A DNA stretch of 64,000 nucleotides. It comes from Prunella strophiata (taxonomy: Eukaryota; Chordata; Aves; Passeriformes; Prunellidae). The notes beneath the pieces are model-generated. The model did not search any database. It worked only from the letters and a program-made list of their open reading frames with translations, and was not told where the DNA came from. The stretch covers positions 13,351,145 through 13,415,144 of the forward strand of contig JAZBQD010000025.1 of the NCBI GenBank assembly GCA_036583965.1, in the 5' to 3' direction. Numbering within the stretch: the stretch's first letter is position 1; each line of letters begins with the position of its first letter. The translations under genes were made by a program, and so were the position numbers. Shown here one piece after another: positions 11,301 through 23,300 of this stretch.

Positions 11301-14300
11301 ACACGGGCTGCCCATGGAGCTGCCACGTCCCATGGGGTGCTGCCTCCAGAGCCCTGCTGCCTCTGGATGCCCACAGGGCAAGGGAGGAGTGTTTTGTCCT
11401 GCCCTGGCTGCTGTGACAGACCTCCTGTCATCAAAGCTCCCTTTTCCCTGTTGATGCCTGTGCTAAGGCCAAGTCCACAGTGATCTCTTCTGCCCCTGAA
11501 TGGAGGAGCCCCAGGGTCTGAACCACACTGCTGGCTGGGTACTGCTCTCCCCAGAAAAGAACATCTCCAGAGAGGGGAAGGAGCTGTCTGTGTGTGAGCA
11601 CAGAGGGTAATTCAGGTAAGTGGTTTGTCAAATGCAAAACTGTGGTTGTGGGCTTAAAAAGAGAAGGAACATGCTTGAGCATAACTCACTGTTCAAGAGA
11701 AGATAAAGAATGGCCTTTCCTGTGCATGTGTGTCATTGGGTCAGGTCTCTAATGAGCTGACTTTGTTCATCCTTCCACAGTTGCTTCCAAGCAGGGCCAC
11801 ACTGGAAAGTAGCAGACTGGCATTTTTCCTCTAGTTGTCTTTGTGATCTGGAACAATAATAGCAGCAAAGAAGAGGCCAGTAGCTCAGCTCTGTTTTGAT
11901 CTATTTATTGCATCTATTTAGAGCAATAGATGAATTATTATTAAACTTTCAGTGGCCTGGTAAAAATGATAACATGTCTTTGCTGTAGATCTGCTTCATG
12001 GACAGGCAGGGACTGATATGGTTGTAGGGTGCTTGCAGTAGGGGTACATAAGTGGGATTGATAAGAAATTTTGATTTTCCCCCTTATCTCTTTGGATGGA
12101 GCCACTTCACTCAGGGTGTCTGTGTACATGCACATCTGGTGGAATGGAGGATCCACCCACCTCCTGCCAGGCTCACAAGGGCTGAGCTGAGGAAAGGGCT
12201 GGAGGTGCTGTGCATCATGGAAGGTGTTGGGAGGCAGTGTCAGAGTCCATGCCCACTCCTGGTGCCTCATAGCTGAACCAGCTGCCCCAGAATTGTTCCA
12301 GAGTCATTCTTAACACCCTGTGGTGCTGGACAGACGCTGGTCAGGTGTGCCAGCTCTGCTTACAGGAGAACCAGGTTAGGGGCAGAGGATTAACAGCTCC
12401 TGGGGGTTGGTAAATGTGGTGGTTTTCAGTGTTTTTAAAGCATTTGCTGCCTAACTCTGTATCTGAATCCAGTTACAGTTGCTGCTGCATTACTGCAGGA
12501 CCAGCAAAATCAGCGATGAGCAGAAGAGGGGTGAAAGTTTAGGATTATGGCAAGAGCCAGAAACCTTCTGCTGGGCTGGAAGGGCAGACTTGGAAAGTAA
12601 ATATGCAGAGGTGCTGGGTGGCCAGTGCTCAGTGATGAGGTTCTTGCTCATTTGTCTACTTTGCCTGTCAAATGTTCCTGGAGCTGTTCAGGAGTGGCCA
12701 GTCTGGCTGCTGAGAGGCTGCAGACCCTCCCCCATCCATAGCACAGGGTTGTGGGGACCCCCAGCTGCTGTGCAGCCCTGTGCTCCTCCAGGGAGTTGGC
12801 TGGGGAGCAGGGAGGTGTGTGGGGCTGTGTTGGTGCTCACCCATCAGGTGGGGGCCTGCACTTCAGGAGCTCCTGGTATTTGTCTCAGTTGTTAAATTGA
12901 TAATTTGAGTTGGCACCTCTGTCTCTCAGATTTAATCATGTCCCTCATCACTGACTGTTGTGACTGCATGTCCATTGTTCCCCCTCACACCCTGTGTGTC
13001 TGGGGTTGCTGCTTCAGCCCCTGACAGGGGCTGGGAGGAGGGCACATGGCATTCCCTGGAGCAGCAGCTGCAGGGGTTTCAGCAGTACTGGACCCCCTTG
13101 TAGCAGCACTGGCAGGAGGTGTGAGTGGCTCTGGGAACATGCTGCTGGTGCTGGAGTGTTTGTTTAGCAGAGCCTCTTGTGAGGAAGTTGCATCTGATAT
13201 TTTGTAGGGCTTCCTGAATCACTTCCAACATCTTGTGATGTGTCTCCACAGGCAGCTCTTTATCCTTAGTCCACTCAGGCTGCAAGAGTGTTGAGAAAAC
13301 CAGAGCAATTATCATGGAGATGCTTCTGAGCCAGCAGTGACACAGATACAGAGGAGGGCACATGACTGCTGTGCATCCGTGGGTTCCCTGTGCTTGGGAT
13401 TGGCACAGACTGGCTGCTCTCTGGGGACACTGCATCACCAGGGACACACATCAGGAAAAGCCAGGGAGGCTCTGGACTGATGTGCTGTGCCTCTGGGGAA
13501 GAGGCAATAACAAATGCTAGCCTGGATTCCCAAAGTCCCTATCTTCCTGTACAGAACCCCTCCATGTCTCCTTTTCACTTGAAATACTGGATTTGCTTTC
13601 CTCCCAGCAATGCCAGGAGCCTTTTATCATCAGCTGTGTCTGGACGGGCCCTTGAAGTGCAGTGACAGTGCCAGGCTGAGCTGGCTGGCACAGAGGACAC
13701 CAGGTGATGCTGCTGGCTCTGGCTGCTGGGAGAGTGTCAGGGCCTGCTCCCATCACACTCTTCATGTCTTGGCACAGAGGGGCCAACACTGCTGGGGGCA
13801 TGGCTGCTGTCTCAGCAGCTCTTTCCCTTGGCTCTCTGTGGTCAGCTCCCTGAGGAGAATGAGCCTGCCTTTGCTGTGACCTGCAGTGCTGTTGGAGCCC
13901 TCCTCCCTCAGGTGGGAGTCAGGGACGTGGTCCCCTGGCACTGAGCTGGGCACAGTGGGTTGGGAAGGGTGGGTACAGCTGTTCCAGCTCAGGTGTGTTA
14001 CTGTGGGAGCAGGTGATGGTTCTGGAGAGATGTCGTGAGGTAACCACTAGACTGGACTACAATCTCATCTTCATGTGTTAGTGATTGATTTTCAGTTTGA
14101 AACTTGACACAGTAATTTAAGGGCTAAATGTAATTTTCACTGTAGGTTTTTTTTGAACAAAGTTAATGTTTGCAAAGCAAGTCTCCACATGTATGCCTTA
14201 CATTCTTCCCTGCATCATTCTCTGGGTGCATTCAGATCATCTTTCTGCTGAAGGAGGGCAAGAGGTATCAGGCTGGTATGTGAAGAGACTTCTTTACATC

Positions 14301-17300
14301 CATTTTATGGATTATATTTTATCATTTTTTTTCTGCCACTGGATTTTGCATTGCTTAACAGGAGCTAGGAGCAAAGAAGGCTGTTTGGTCTCTATTAGTC
14401 TTCAAGTGCCCACAGACTGCTTCAAATTTCTCTCCTCCATGAAAAGATTTGCAGCAGCATCCCAAGCCGAGGGTTACATTGGACACCAAGCAGAGGTGCT
14501 GGGGTCACACCAATGTGGCACAGGGTGTTGGCTAGGGACCACTCCCATGGTTCAAGCTGTGTGCACATATTTTATGTGGGAGAGTGCTGGTCCCTGCACA
14601 GCAAGGGCAGTAAATCTGCTGTCAGAAGGCCTGCACGTATGTAATGAGAGCAGATTATTTCTGTTTTCCATTATTTTGCAGCCTTGAGACAGTGGACAGA
14701 TTACAGAGTATAGAGGGTGTACGTTTATCAGTCCTTTCCTGCCTCTTTCCTCACCTACCCCCCCTCCCCAGTGACCCCATTTTCAGAGGGATAAAGCGAG
14801 CAACCCAACCTCATTTCTCAAATCTGTTGCAAACTCTGATTAGAGGAGTGGAGGAGCTCTGGCACGAGGTGCTTGTGCAGCCTGCTGGGCCCAGGCTCTG
14901 CAGTCCTTCCCACCCATTCCTGTCCTGCAGGTACCGTCTGGCCTCTGCTCGTGTCACTGTCCCTCTTGGGGACCCCACTCAGTAAGTCAGAGTCCTGTGT
15001 GAACAGTTTTCTCTCTGCAGGTGTGCCAAGGGGAAGGGTGCAGCACAGCATGGCACGGGTGCTGCTCCAGCACTGGTTGCTCTGGGATGCCATGGTTCCT
15101 TGTGTCCAGGGAAAGCTGCACCTCCCTGGCTGGGATGGCAATAGAACATAGTGTTTAGGATGAGCGAGTTATGCATCGTGGAGTCTTGATACCCAGTGGA
15201 AAAAATTCCATGGTGGCCTGTTCTACCCTGTGCTTGACAGGGTGCTGATGGGAAGTCATTTTGCTCTACCTGCATGATGATGATCAGACTGTAGAAGCAT
15301 CTGTGATTTAGATGTCCTGATCCTGGCTGAGTCCTGGAACTGTAGACCTAGATTAGCATTGAACACCTACATCAAGGTTTTGGGAAATGTGTGACCTCAC
15401 CAAAACTGCAGTGAGCAAGGCAGAGTGTGTGGGCATTAGGAGACTAAATTGTTGTTTTGCTTCAGCTTGAACAAGCAGAAGATTTCATGAGGGCAGCAGT
15501 GTCAGGTGCAGTGAGGCAGGGGTAGGTGTGGTGGGGTGGCCTTGGCTCTGCATTAGCTGTTGCTGCACTGTCTCTTCTGTGCCCAGAACATCGTGTCCAA
15601 GAACGCGATGCAGTACCGCGGGAACGCCCAGCACGATGCCCAGGAGTTCCTGCTCTGGCTGCTCGACAGAGTCCACGAGGATTTGAACAACGCCGTGAAT
15701 TCCGGTGCCATGCCTCCACTCAAGGTGAGGGATTCTGCTGGGGGGCGCTGTGGGAGTCTAACTTTGCACACAGGCTTTCCTTTTAAAGTCGTTCTCCCCA
15801 TTGGCTTCCCACCTTCAGTAGCTCAGATGGAACTTGGGTTAAAATAATGTTTGTTTCTGCCCTGGGAAGGTGACCAGCTGTTCCACTAGTCCTGGCAGTG
15901 CTCCCTGAGGCAGTGGCGTTTGAGTGGCTCTGCAATAGCCAGGAGGTGTTACCAGGGCTGCTGGGCCTTGGCAGGTGTGAGCCCTGTGCCCTACCCTGGG
16001 GCTGCCCTGCCCACCTCACCTTCCTGCATGCCCACCCCTTGGAGCAGAGTGTGCTCGGTAGTTAAAATGCTTGTGGCATTTTTCCCAGTGATTTTTGGCT
16101 AAGGAAGGCAAAATTTGACTGGGGTTCTGGAGCCACCTGCTTGGTGCACCCCCCCACACCTGGGTGTGCCTCAAGGGTTTGTTCTCTCTTTTAGCCACCA
16201 CTGGAGGATGATGTGCTGCTTGAGGGCCCAGCCTTTCCCATCAGTAGCACTTTTGTGCAGGAACTCTTTCAAGCCCAGTACAGGTATGTTATTTTGTAAA
16301 TTTGTTGAATGCATGGGTGACCCCAGTATAATTCTAAACTGACACTAGCTCCCAGTACAATTGGGACTGGTGTCACTGTGTTAACAACTGTTTCTGAATT
16401 CCTGCTGAACTAAGACCTTGTTCTAGAGGAAAGAGAGAATTTCACTGCTTCAAAATTGATATATTCTGTGTAAATCTGCAGTATATACCACTACACCTGT
16501 TCCTGTGCATCCTGAGAGTGAGTCAGTGCTTCATGAGCAAAGGCTCAGGAAAGTCTAGCCTATGGGGCTCACCCTGACTGTCAGAGGGAAGAGCCCATGG
16601 CAGGATCTAGAGGTGCCTGGGAGTTAGGGATCCCCACTGTGTGCAGAGTGCTTGTCATCTGGAACTTGGGAATTCTGAGCTGAAGTTATCACTGTCCCTT
16701 CAGGGCTTTCCCTTGAGTTTCCCTTCTTTCTGGGAAGAGAGCTTTCTGGTTTCAGAGCTATTGGAAGAGAACAGCTGAATCACCAGTGTTCCTTGATGGC
16801 TTGTGCCTGTACAGCTGTAAGAATTAAAATTGCTGGGCTTCCTCCCCAGTATTTGCCAACTTTTCCTTTGCAAAGGCAAAACCTTAAGCCTGGTCTAAGA
16901 CACAAAGCCATTGTAAGGTGCAGATTGATTCTGAATGAGAATGGAATTCTGGAGAATGAGAGTGGACTCTTGTCTGGAGCTTTTCCTGTGTAAGAGCTGT
17001 GTGCACCCCAGTGCTGACTGTCTCTGTCCCTGTGTCCTCTTCACCTCTCTCCAAAGTCAAAACCCTTCCAGGGTTTCCCGTTGGATTGCTGTTGGTGAAT
17101 ATGGGGTTTGCCAGTGAAGTGAGGTGTAACTGTGCCCTGTTATCCATGTTTGTCCAGGTCCTCCCTGACGTGCCCTCATTGCCAGAAGCAGAGCAACACC
17201 TTCGACCCTTTCCTGTGCATCTCGCTGCCGATCCCTCTGCCGCACACTCGGTAGGACCTGTCCTGGCCAGGGCCTTGGCTCTTTCCTGTGCCTCTCGTGT

Positions 17301-20300
17301 TCCTTACTTTGCTACAGCAAAGACAATCCCAGCAAAATTTCTGATAAGTCATTAGAAAAGATAGATAGGACCTTATGGGGATTTAATGTTTTGCTTTGCA
17401 GGTAAAATGGAAAATTGAGGCTTTTACTTGAAAGGCCTGTCCTTCCTATAGAATTAATTTTGGGAGAAAAAGTCTTTGCTTCACATAACCAAAATATTTT
17501 GCTTTTCACTTGATTTATAGCATTTTAAAATTAAAAAAGGGAAAAGGATCAAACACTTTGTTTTTTTGAGAACAGCCTCACAGATCACTCCAGTTTCAAA
17601 AATTGAAGTTAAAATCTTTCCTGCAAAATGTTTTGCTTTTTTGAAAGACAGCTGATGCAAATAAAGAAAAAACTTCATGGGAGGGAAAAAAATTCAGATA
17701 AAACATTCAAAGTGAAGATAGAGATGTTTATACCTGTGGTATAAACAAACTTCTTCACCTGGTGTTTGCATCCAGAAAACTTGTGTAGGTTCCAGAAGCA
17801 ATGGGACAGAGTGATGATAGGGCAGATTAAACATTGCTGTCACATTTGCTCTGGAAGTCCCTGCTTCACCACTGCGTTGAGGCTGAGTGGGCTGTCCAGG
17901 GAAGGTGTCCCCTCCCTCTTCTCTCCCCAGTAATGCTGCTGGCTGCTGTCGGAGGCAGGATTGAAGGCTGAGGCAGCCTGCTCCCAGTAGCAGCTCTCCA
18001 AGTACTTCAAGGTGCTGTCTTATGCTGACTGTCCCAAGCTTCCTTACTGGATCCCTGCTGGAAAACTGATTGCCTTCTCATAGACAGTTTTGGTTTTAAC
18101 TTTGTGGGCCTTTTTTGAGATGTTCTGCTTGTAGGAGTGAGTAACACCAGGCCATATAGTAGGAAAGGAGTCTGTAAATCAAACACCCTTGCCTGGCTGC
18201 AGCTAAGCGCAACTCCAGTGTGAGGTGGATCTAGACAGTCAGGAGGGGCCTGTAGCAGCCTGGATGTGCCCAGGTTGGGCTGAGGCTGCTGAGGCCATGC
18301 CCAGAGGTGCTCAGCCCAGCCTGGCAGTGCTCCCATGCTCTCCACAGGCCTCTCTATGTCACCGTGGTGTACCAGGGCAAGTGCTCCCACTGCATGCGCA
18401 TCGGGGTGGCCGTGCCCATCTCCGGAACCGTGGCCAGGCTGCGGGAGGCTGTCTCCTCGGAAACCAAGATACCCACGGAGCAGGTAATGGGCTGGGCTGC
18501 TCATCTCTGTGCCCTCCCTGCAGTGGGAGGGAGAGGGGAGGCTTTTGTGCCTTGTTGGATATATAGGAATCGAAATTCCCTGCCCGTGGTTGAACAGGGA
18601 AGCAAGGCAGTGGTGGAAACCTGGATTGTGCTTTTCCCTGTGCATTGGCTGTTTGAATCCTGGTGATGTTGGAATAACCCTCAGTGCATTGTGCAGACCT
18701 GCCTTACCCCATGGTGATCTGTGCATGCTGGCAGTGAGGCAACCACTGGGCACCTACAGCAAATTCCTCTGTAGGAAGAGCTTCAGGAAAGCTGTTGAAT
18801 TCCCCAAAACCTCTCCATATGTTGCTTTTACCCCAGCTTCTCGTTTATGGCTGTCCTTTTCCCTGTTCCTTGCTCCTGGTGATGACAGGATGTCTTGAGG
18901 AGTGCCATCCCTTAGCAGGAAAATCCCAGCTGAGAAATGGGGCACTGAGCTGAAACCACAGCTTGGTTGATGGGTTCTGCTTTGCTTCTGGTGCCTGCAG
19001 ATCGTGCTGACAGAGATGTACTATGATGGGTTCCATCGCTCCTTCTGCGACACCGACGACTTGGACACCATCCACGAGAGCGACTGCATTTTTGCCTTTG
19101 AGACCCCAGAGATCTTCAGGCCTGAGGGCATCCTCAGTCAGAGAGGTGAGTCAATAACTCCTAATGCCCACCTCGGGTGACTAGTGAGGGAGGTTTGTGT
19201 GGGAAGAGAATGAATCCCACAAGCTGTTGATGTTCTGGTGTATTGATTTCAGCTCTGACTTTGTCCAGGCTCATTCCGGAAGATTTAATAGTGTTGTCGG
19301 CTGGGAGGTTATCAAGCAGCGTTGTACACTTCTTTCTGCCTCTTCTCGGGGCTGATGCTGCAGGCCAGGCTGGCTTAATGTGAAATCTCTTGTCAGGCTT
19401 AATTTAAAGGCCTGCTAGGGACCAGATGAAGCCACTGAAATTGTGTTATTTAAAATCAGATTGCTAGTGATGAATAAACAGTCTCAGGAATGAACAAACA
19501 CTTTCTCATTCCAAGCTCAAACTCCCTGGCCTCTGCATGTCCCCTCAGTGAAAGGTAATCATGGTATCCTGGGCAGATGGAGTGTAATCAAAGGCAAATT
19601 TTATTATTGAAAGTAACAAGTTGGTTCTTGGCACTTTAGATTTTTTTTTGCGGGCAGTAAAAGCTGAGAGTGCTTGTACAACCTGCTGTGAAAAATAAGA
19701 TGGGGAGCACTTGCATATAATGTCCTTCTCTAAAGAAACAGTCCCTGTGAAAGATAGTTGCTCTTTGAAGCCTTTGTCCAAGTGATATAAATGCTCCTGA
19801 TTCCATACTGACCTGCTCATCTGTAGCCCAAGGAGGGCATCAGGCCACTAAAGGCAAATGACATAATGTAATGTTTCCTTTCTCCTAATTTTTCAGGAAT
19901 ACATGTGAACAATAACCTGAATAACTTGAAATGTGGCACTGAGCACTCTCGAACAATAGCTTACTCTCAAGGAACGGTGAAGTCTGGAAAACTGGAACAG
20001 TCCAAACTAGCAGCAAATGACAAGATTGTCTTGCTGGTGTGTAACAGAGCGTGCACTGGACAGCAGAGCAAAAGGTGACTGGCAGCAGCATGGCTGGAGT
20101 TGCTCTTCTGGCTGCTTCCTAAACTGACCTGGATTTTACTTTCCTGTAGTACAGACTCCAGGTGAAGGAGCAGCAGCTTGCATCTCTAGCTCACATCAGT
20201 TGCTAAAGAACATGTTGATCAGAAATCACTAATGGGTGCAGCAAAATATTTCTAATTTTGGTGAACTTCAAGTATTGCATTACTGTAAAGAAACAAATGC

Positions 20301-23300
20301 AGCCCAGTTGAGAGGATACACCACCTTTGTCTGGTTTGAGAGCAGCGTGTTTGACCAGACCCTGTTATGGGTGGGAATTTCTAATTGGAGTGAAAATGGG
20401 GGGAGGAGAGTTGTGAGAAACAAGCATGACAAAGGCATGTATCAACTGGAGCCTGAGAACTGCCTCAGCCTCTGAAGCTTCACAAAACTTCACATGAAGT
20501 TCTCCCATGTAGTTTGGGGTTCCGATTCCTGAACAGGATAATCTTTTAATTGCTCCTCAAATGCTTCTCCTTCCCATAGGTTTGGCTTGCCCTTTGTGTT
20601 GCACTTGGAAAAAACAATTGCTTGGGATATTCTGCAGAAGGAAATCCTGGAGAAGATGCAGTATTTCCTGCGGCCTGCAGCCTGCTTGCAGGTGAGACAA
20701 ATGTGAGCTCTTGGATGCACAGGTTCCATTGCTGTACCTCAGCCCTCTGTCAGCTCATTGGCACAGGCGTATTTGAGACCTTGTGCATTTGCTTTCTCAT
20801 GTCAGACGTGTTCTAGGGCAGTCTTTGTCAGCCCGTGGCATGTGGGTTGGAGGCACTGAGGTGGTCCCTGTTCTCTCTATTGCAGGTTTGCCCATTCAGC
20901 TTGCGAGTGGTCAGTGTTGTGGGCATAACCTACTTGCTACCTCAGGAGGAGCGACCCCTCTGCCACCCAACAGTGGAAAGGTGAGCTGGCCCTGGGTGCT
21001 GGGTGCCTCCCAGGAGTGGAGAGAGGTGTGTTAGCTGGGAGCTCGGTGTTTACTGTGCAGAAATGAACAGTCCTGGTGTAGATGTGAGGAATGCACTGCA
21101 GAGGCCTGAGGAGCAGGGAAGCGAGGGAGCATCCTTAGGAAGCTGTGTGAGAATACCTCGGTTGTGTGTCATGCCATCTGGAGTTTGTCCTCCCTGGAAA
21201 TCGAGAACAGAATGAAAATATTACTCTCACTATTTTTATTTTTTTTCTTGTGCCTGTTACTCTTCAAAATGCTGGTAAATGCCTGTTCTGTAACAGGTGT
21301 ATGTTGCCTTACAGAACTCACATACTTGGGTGAAGGCATTTACCAGCTTTGCCAAGTGTTTTGCTGTGTGAATTCCTTTTACTCCTTTGCAAACCTCAGC
21401 TGTGGGAGTGAAGAAAGGATGAAGGGCTTGTGGAGAGAAATTACGTGCATGTAGAAGGTAATGTAGACTTTAGATTGAAAGATGGTCTGACTTATTTCTG
21501 CTCCTCCCTGCAGGGCATTGAAGTCATGCGGACAGGGGGGAACTGCTCATGTGAAATTAGTGGTAGAATGGGACAAAGAAACTAAAGATTAGTAAGTATG
21601 AAGTAAAGCACCTTAAACTGTGTTCGCCTCACAATTGCTGCTTGCAGCTTGCTTGTGTGAACTGTGCATCCTTCAGCAAACATGAGACCACTCAAACTCC
21701 ACCTGTGCCCAGCCCCTGTCAGCAGGGACAGCCTGGGGAGCAAGGGGATGTGCTGATAAATGTGGTGTCTCCCTGATGCAGCTTGTTTGTGAATACAGAA
21801 GAGGAATATATTCCAGACTCTGAAAGTGTCCGCCAGCAGAGAGAGCTTCATCATCAACCTCAGATCTGCACTTTATCTCAGTGTTTCCAACTGTACACCA
21901 AAGAGGAACAGGTACATACAGACTGTGTGCTCTGGCTTGTTCACATGCTGCAGGAACTCCCTCGCTCCCGGCAGTTCTGTTCTGCAAACATTGATTCCTT
22001 GTGACAGGGGGATAGATTTGTAACACAAGATTAGTTATCTGTGCTGCTAATGGAGCTCCTCTGCAGTGAGAAGGTTGTGGCAGGTCCTGCTGCTGGGTTC
22101 TTTGCTGCCCAAATGTTGATACAAGAACTTAGTCCTCTCTTTGGCATTTTCCTTCTGTGAAATATACTGTAAATATTATAAAGGGCTAGGACAATGTGGC
22201 TTCATGGATATGTTCTGGAGCAGTTGTGTGTTCCCAAGCTTGAGCAGGGCTGGGCTGGCCCAGGCAGCCACCACTGAGTGGGACCCCCTTGAACAGCAGC
22301 ACAGTGACCACTGAGCTCAGTTCTGCAGGAATGTGGCTGCCCCCTGCCCTGGCTCTTTTTTTTTTCCTGCTCTTTTTTTTTCCTGCTTTTTTTTCTACTG
22401 CTGGTTTTCTTGTGAGAATACTTTTCAGGCTGCCAAGCCTTCCTGCTTTTTGTCTTGGTTTTTCCTTTTGTTTCTTCTCCACTTCCAAAGCACTGGCGTT
22501 TATAAGGTGCACAGCAGCACTGGCTGAATTCTGCCTTGCAGCAAAAAATGCCTCCTGAATGAGGCACACATATCTCTGCTTGTCACTTTGAAAAGCATCA
22601 TTGGGAACCCTGCATTTCCAGTGAGTTTGATAAATGCTGGAGGGAGATGAGGTGGAGGGGTCAATGTCTGCACTGGGCTTGGGGCAGCAGAGGAGCAGTG
22701 GTGTGGTGCAAGCTGCCTTGGAATTTGAAAACCAATACCCACTCGTGCCTATTCCTTGTAGCTTGCCCCAGATGATGCATGGCGATGCCCACACTGTAAG
22801 CAGCTGCAGCAGGGTAGCATCACACTGAGCCTCTGGACCTTACCTGATGTTCTCATCATACATCTCAAAAGGTTTAGGCAGGTAAGGATGCCTGTAGTGT
22901 TGCTGGAGGACTGCTGAGTGATGTGAGTAGACTCCCCTCTTCAGAAGCAGCCATTCTGCCCTATGTGTTCCTCACCTGGGGTTTTCCCAGGCATGGGGAC
23001 TTTGGCCTCTGCAGCTCCTGCTCTTCTCTGTGCACAGGAAGGGGACCGAAGGATGAAACTCCAGAACATGGTTAAATTTCCCTTGAGTGGCTTGGACATG
23101 ACTCCTCACTGTTGTGAAACGCAGCCAGAGCAGCTGGAGCCTGCCATCGCACTGGTCGCCTTGGAGGAAACCTTATGGCCTCGGCAGAGATCCTGAGGAC
23201 TACATCTATGACCTGTATGCTGTCTGCAACCACCATGGCACCATGCAAGGGGGACATTATACAGGCAAGTGTCCTGCTAGGCTGTCTGTGGTGGAGCCTT

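Noticed and set aside
22186..22794. Minus-strand ORF with a Lys/Arg-rich KKSRKKKR segment
   Set aside because: It is the complement of poly-T tracts in a USP31 intron and overlaps exon 12 antisense.
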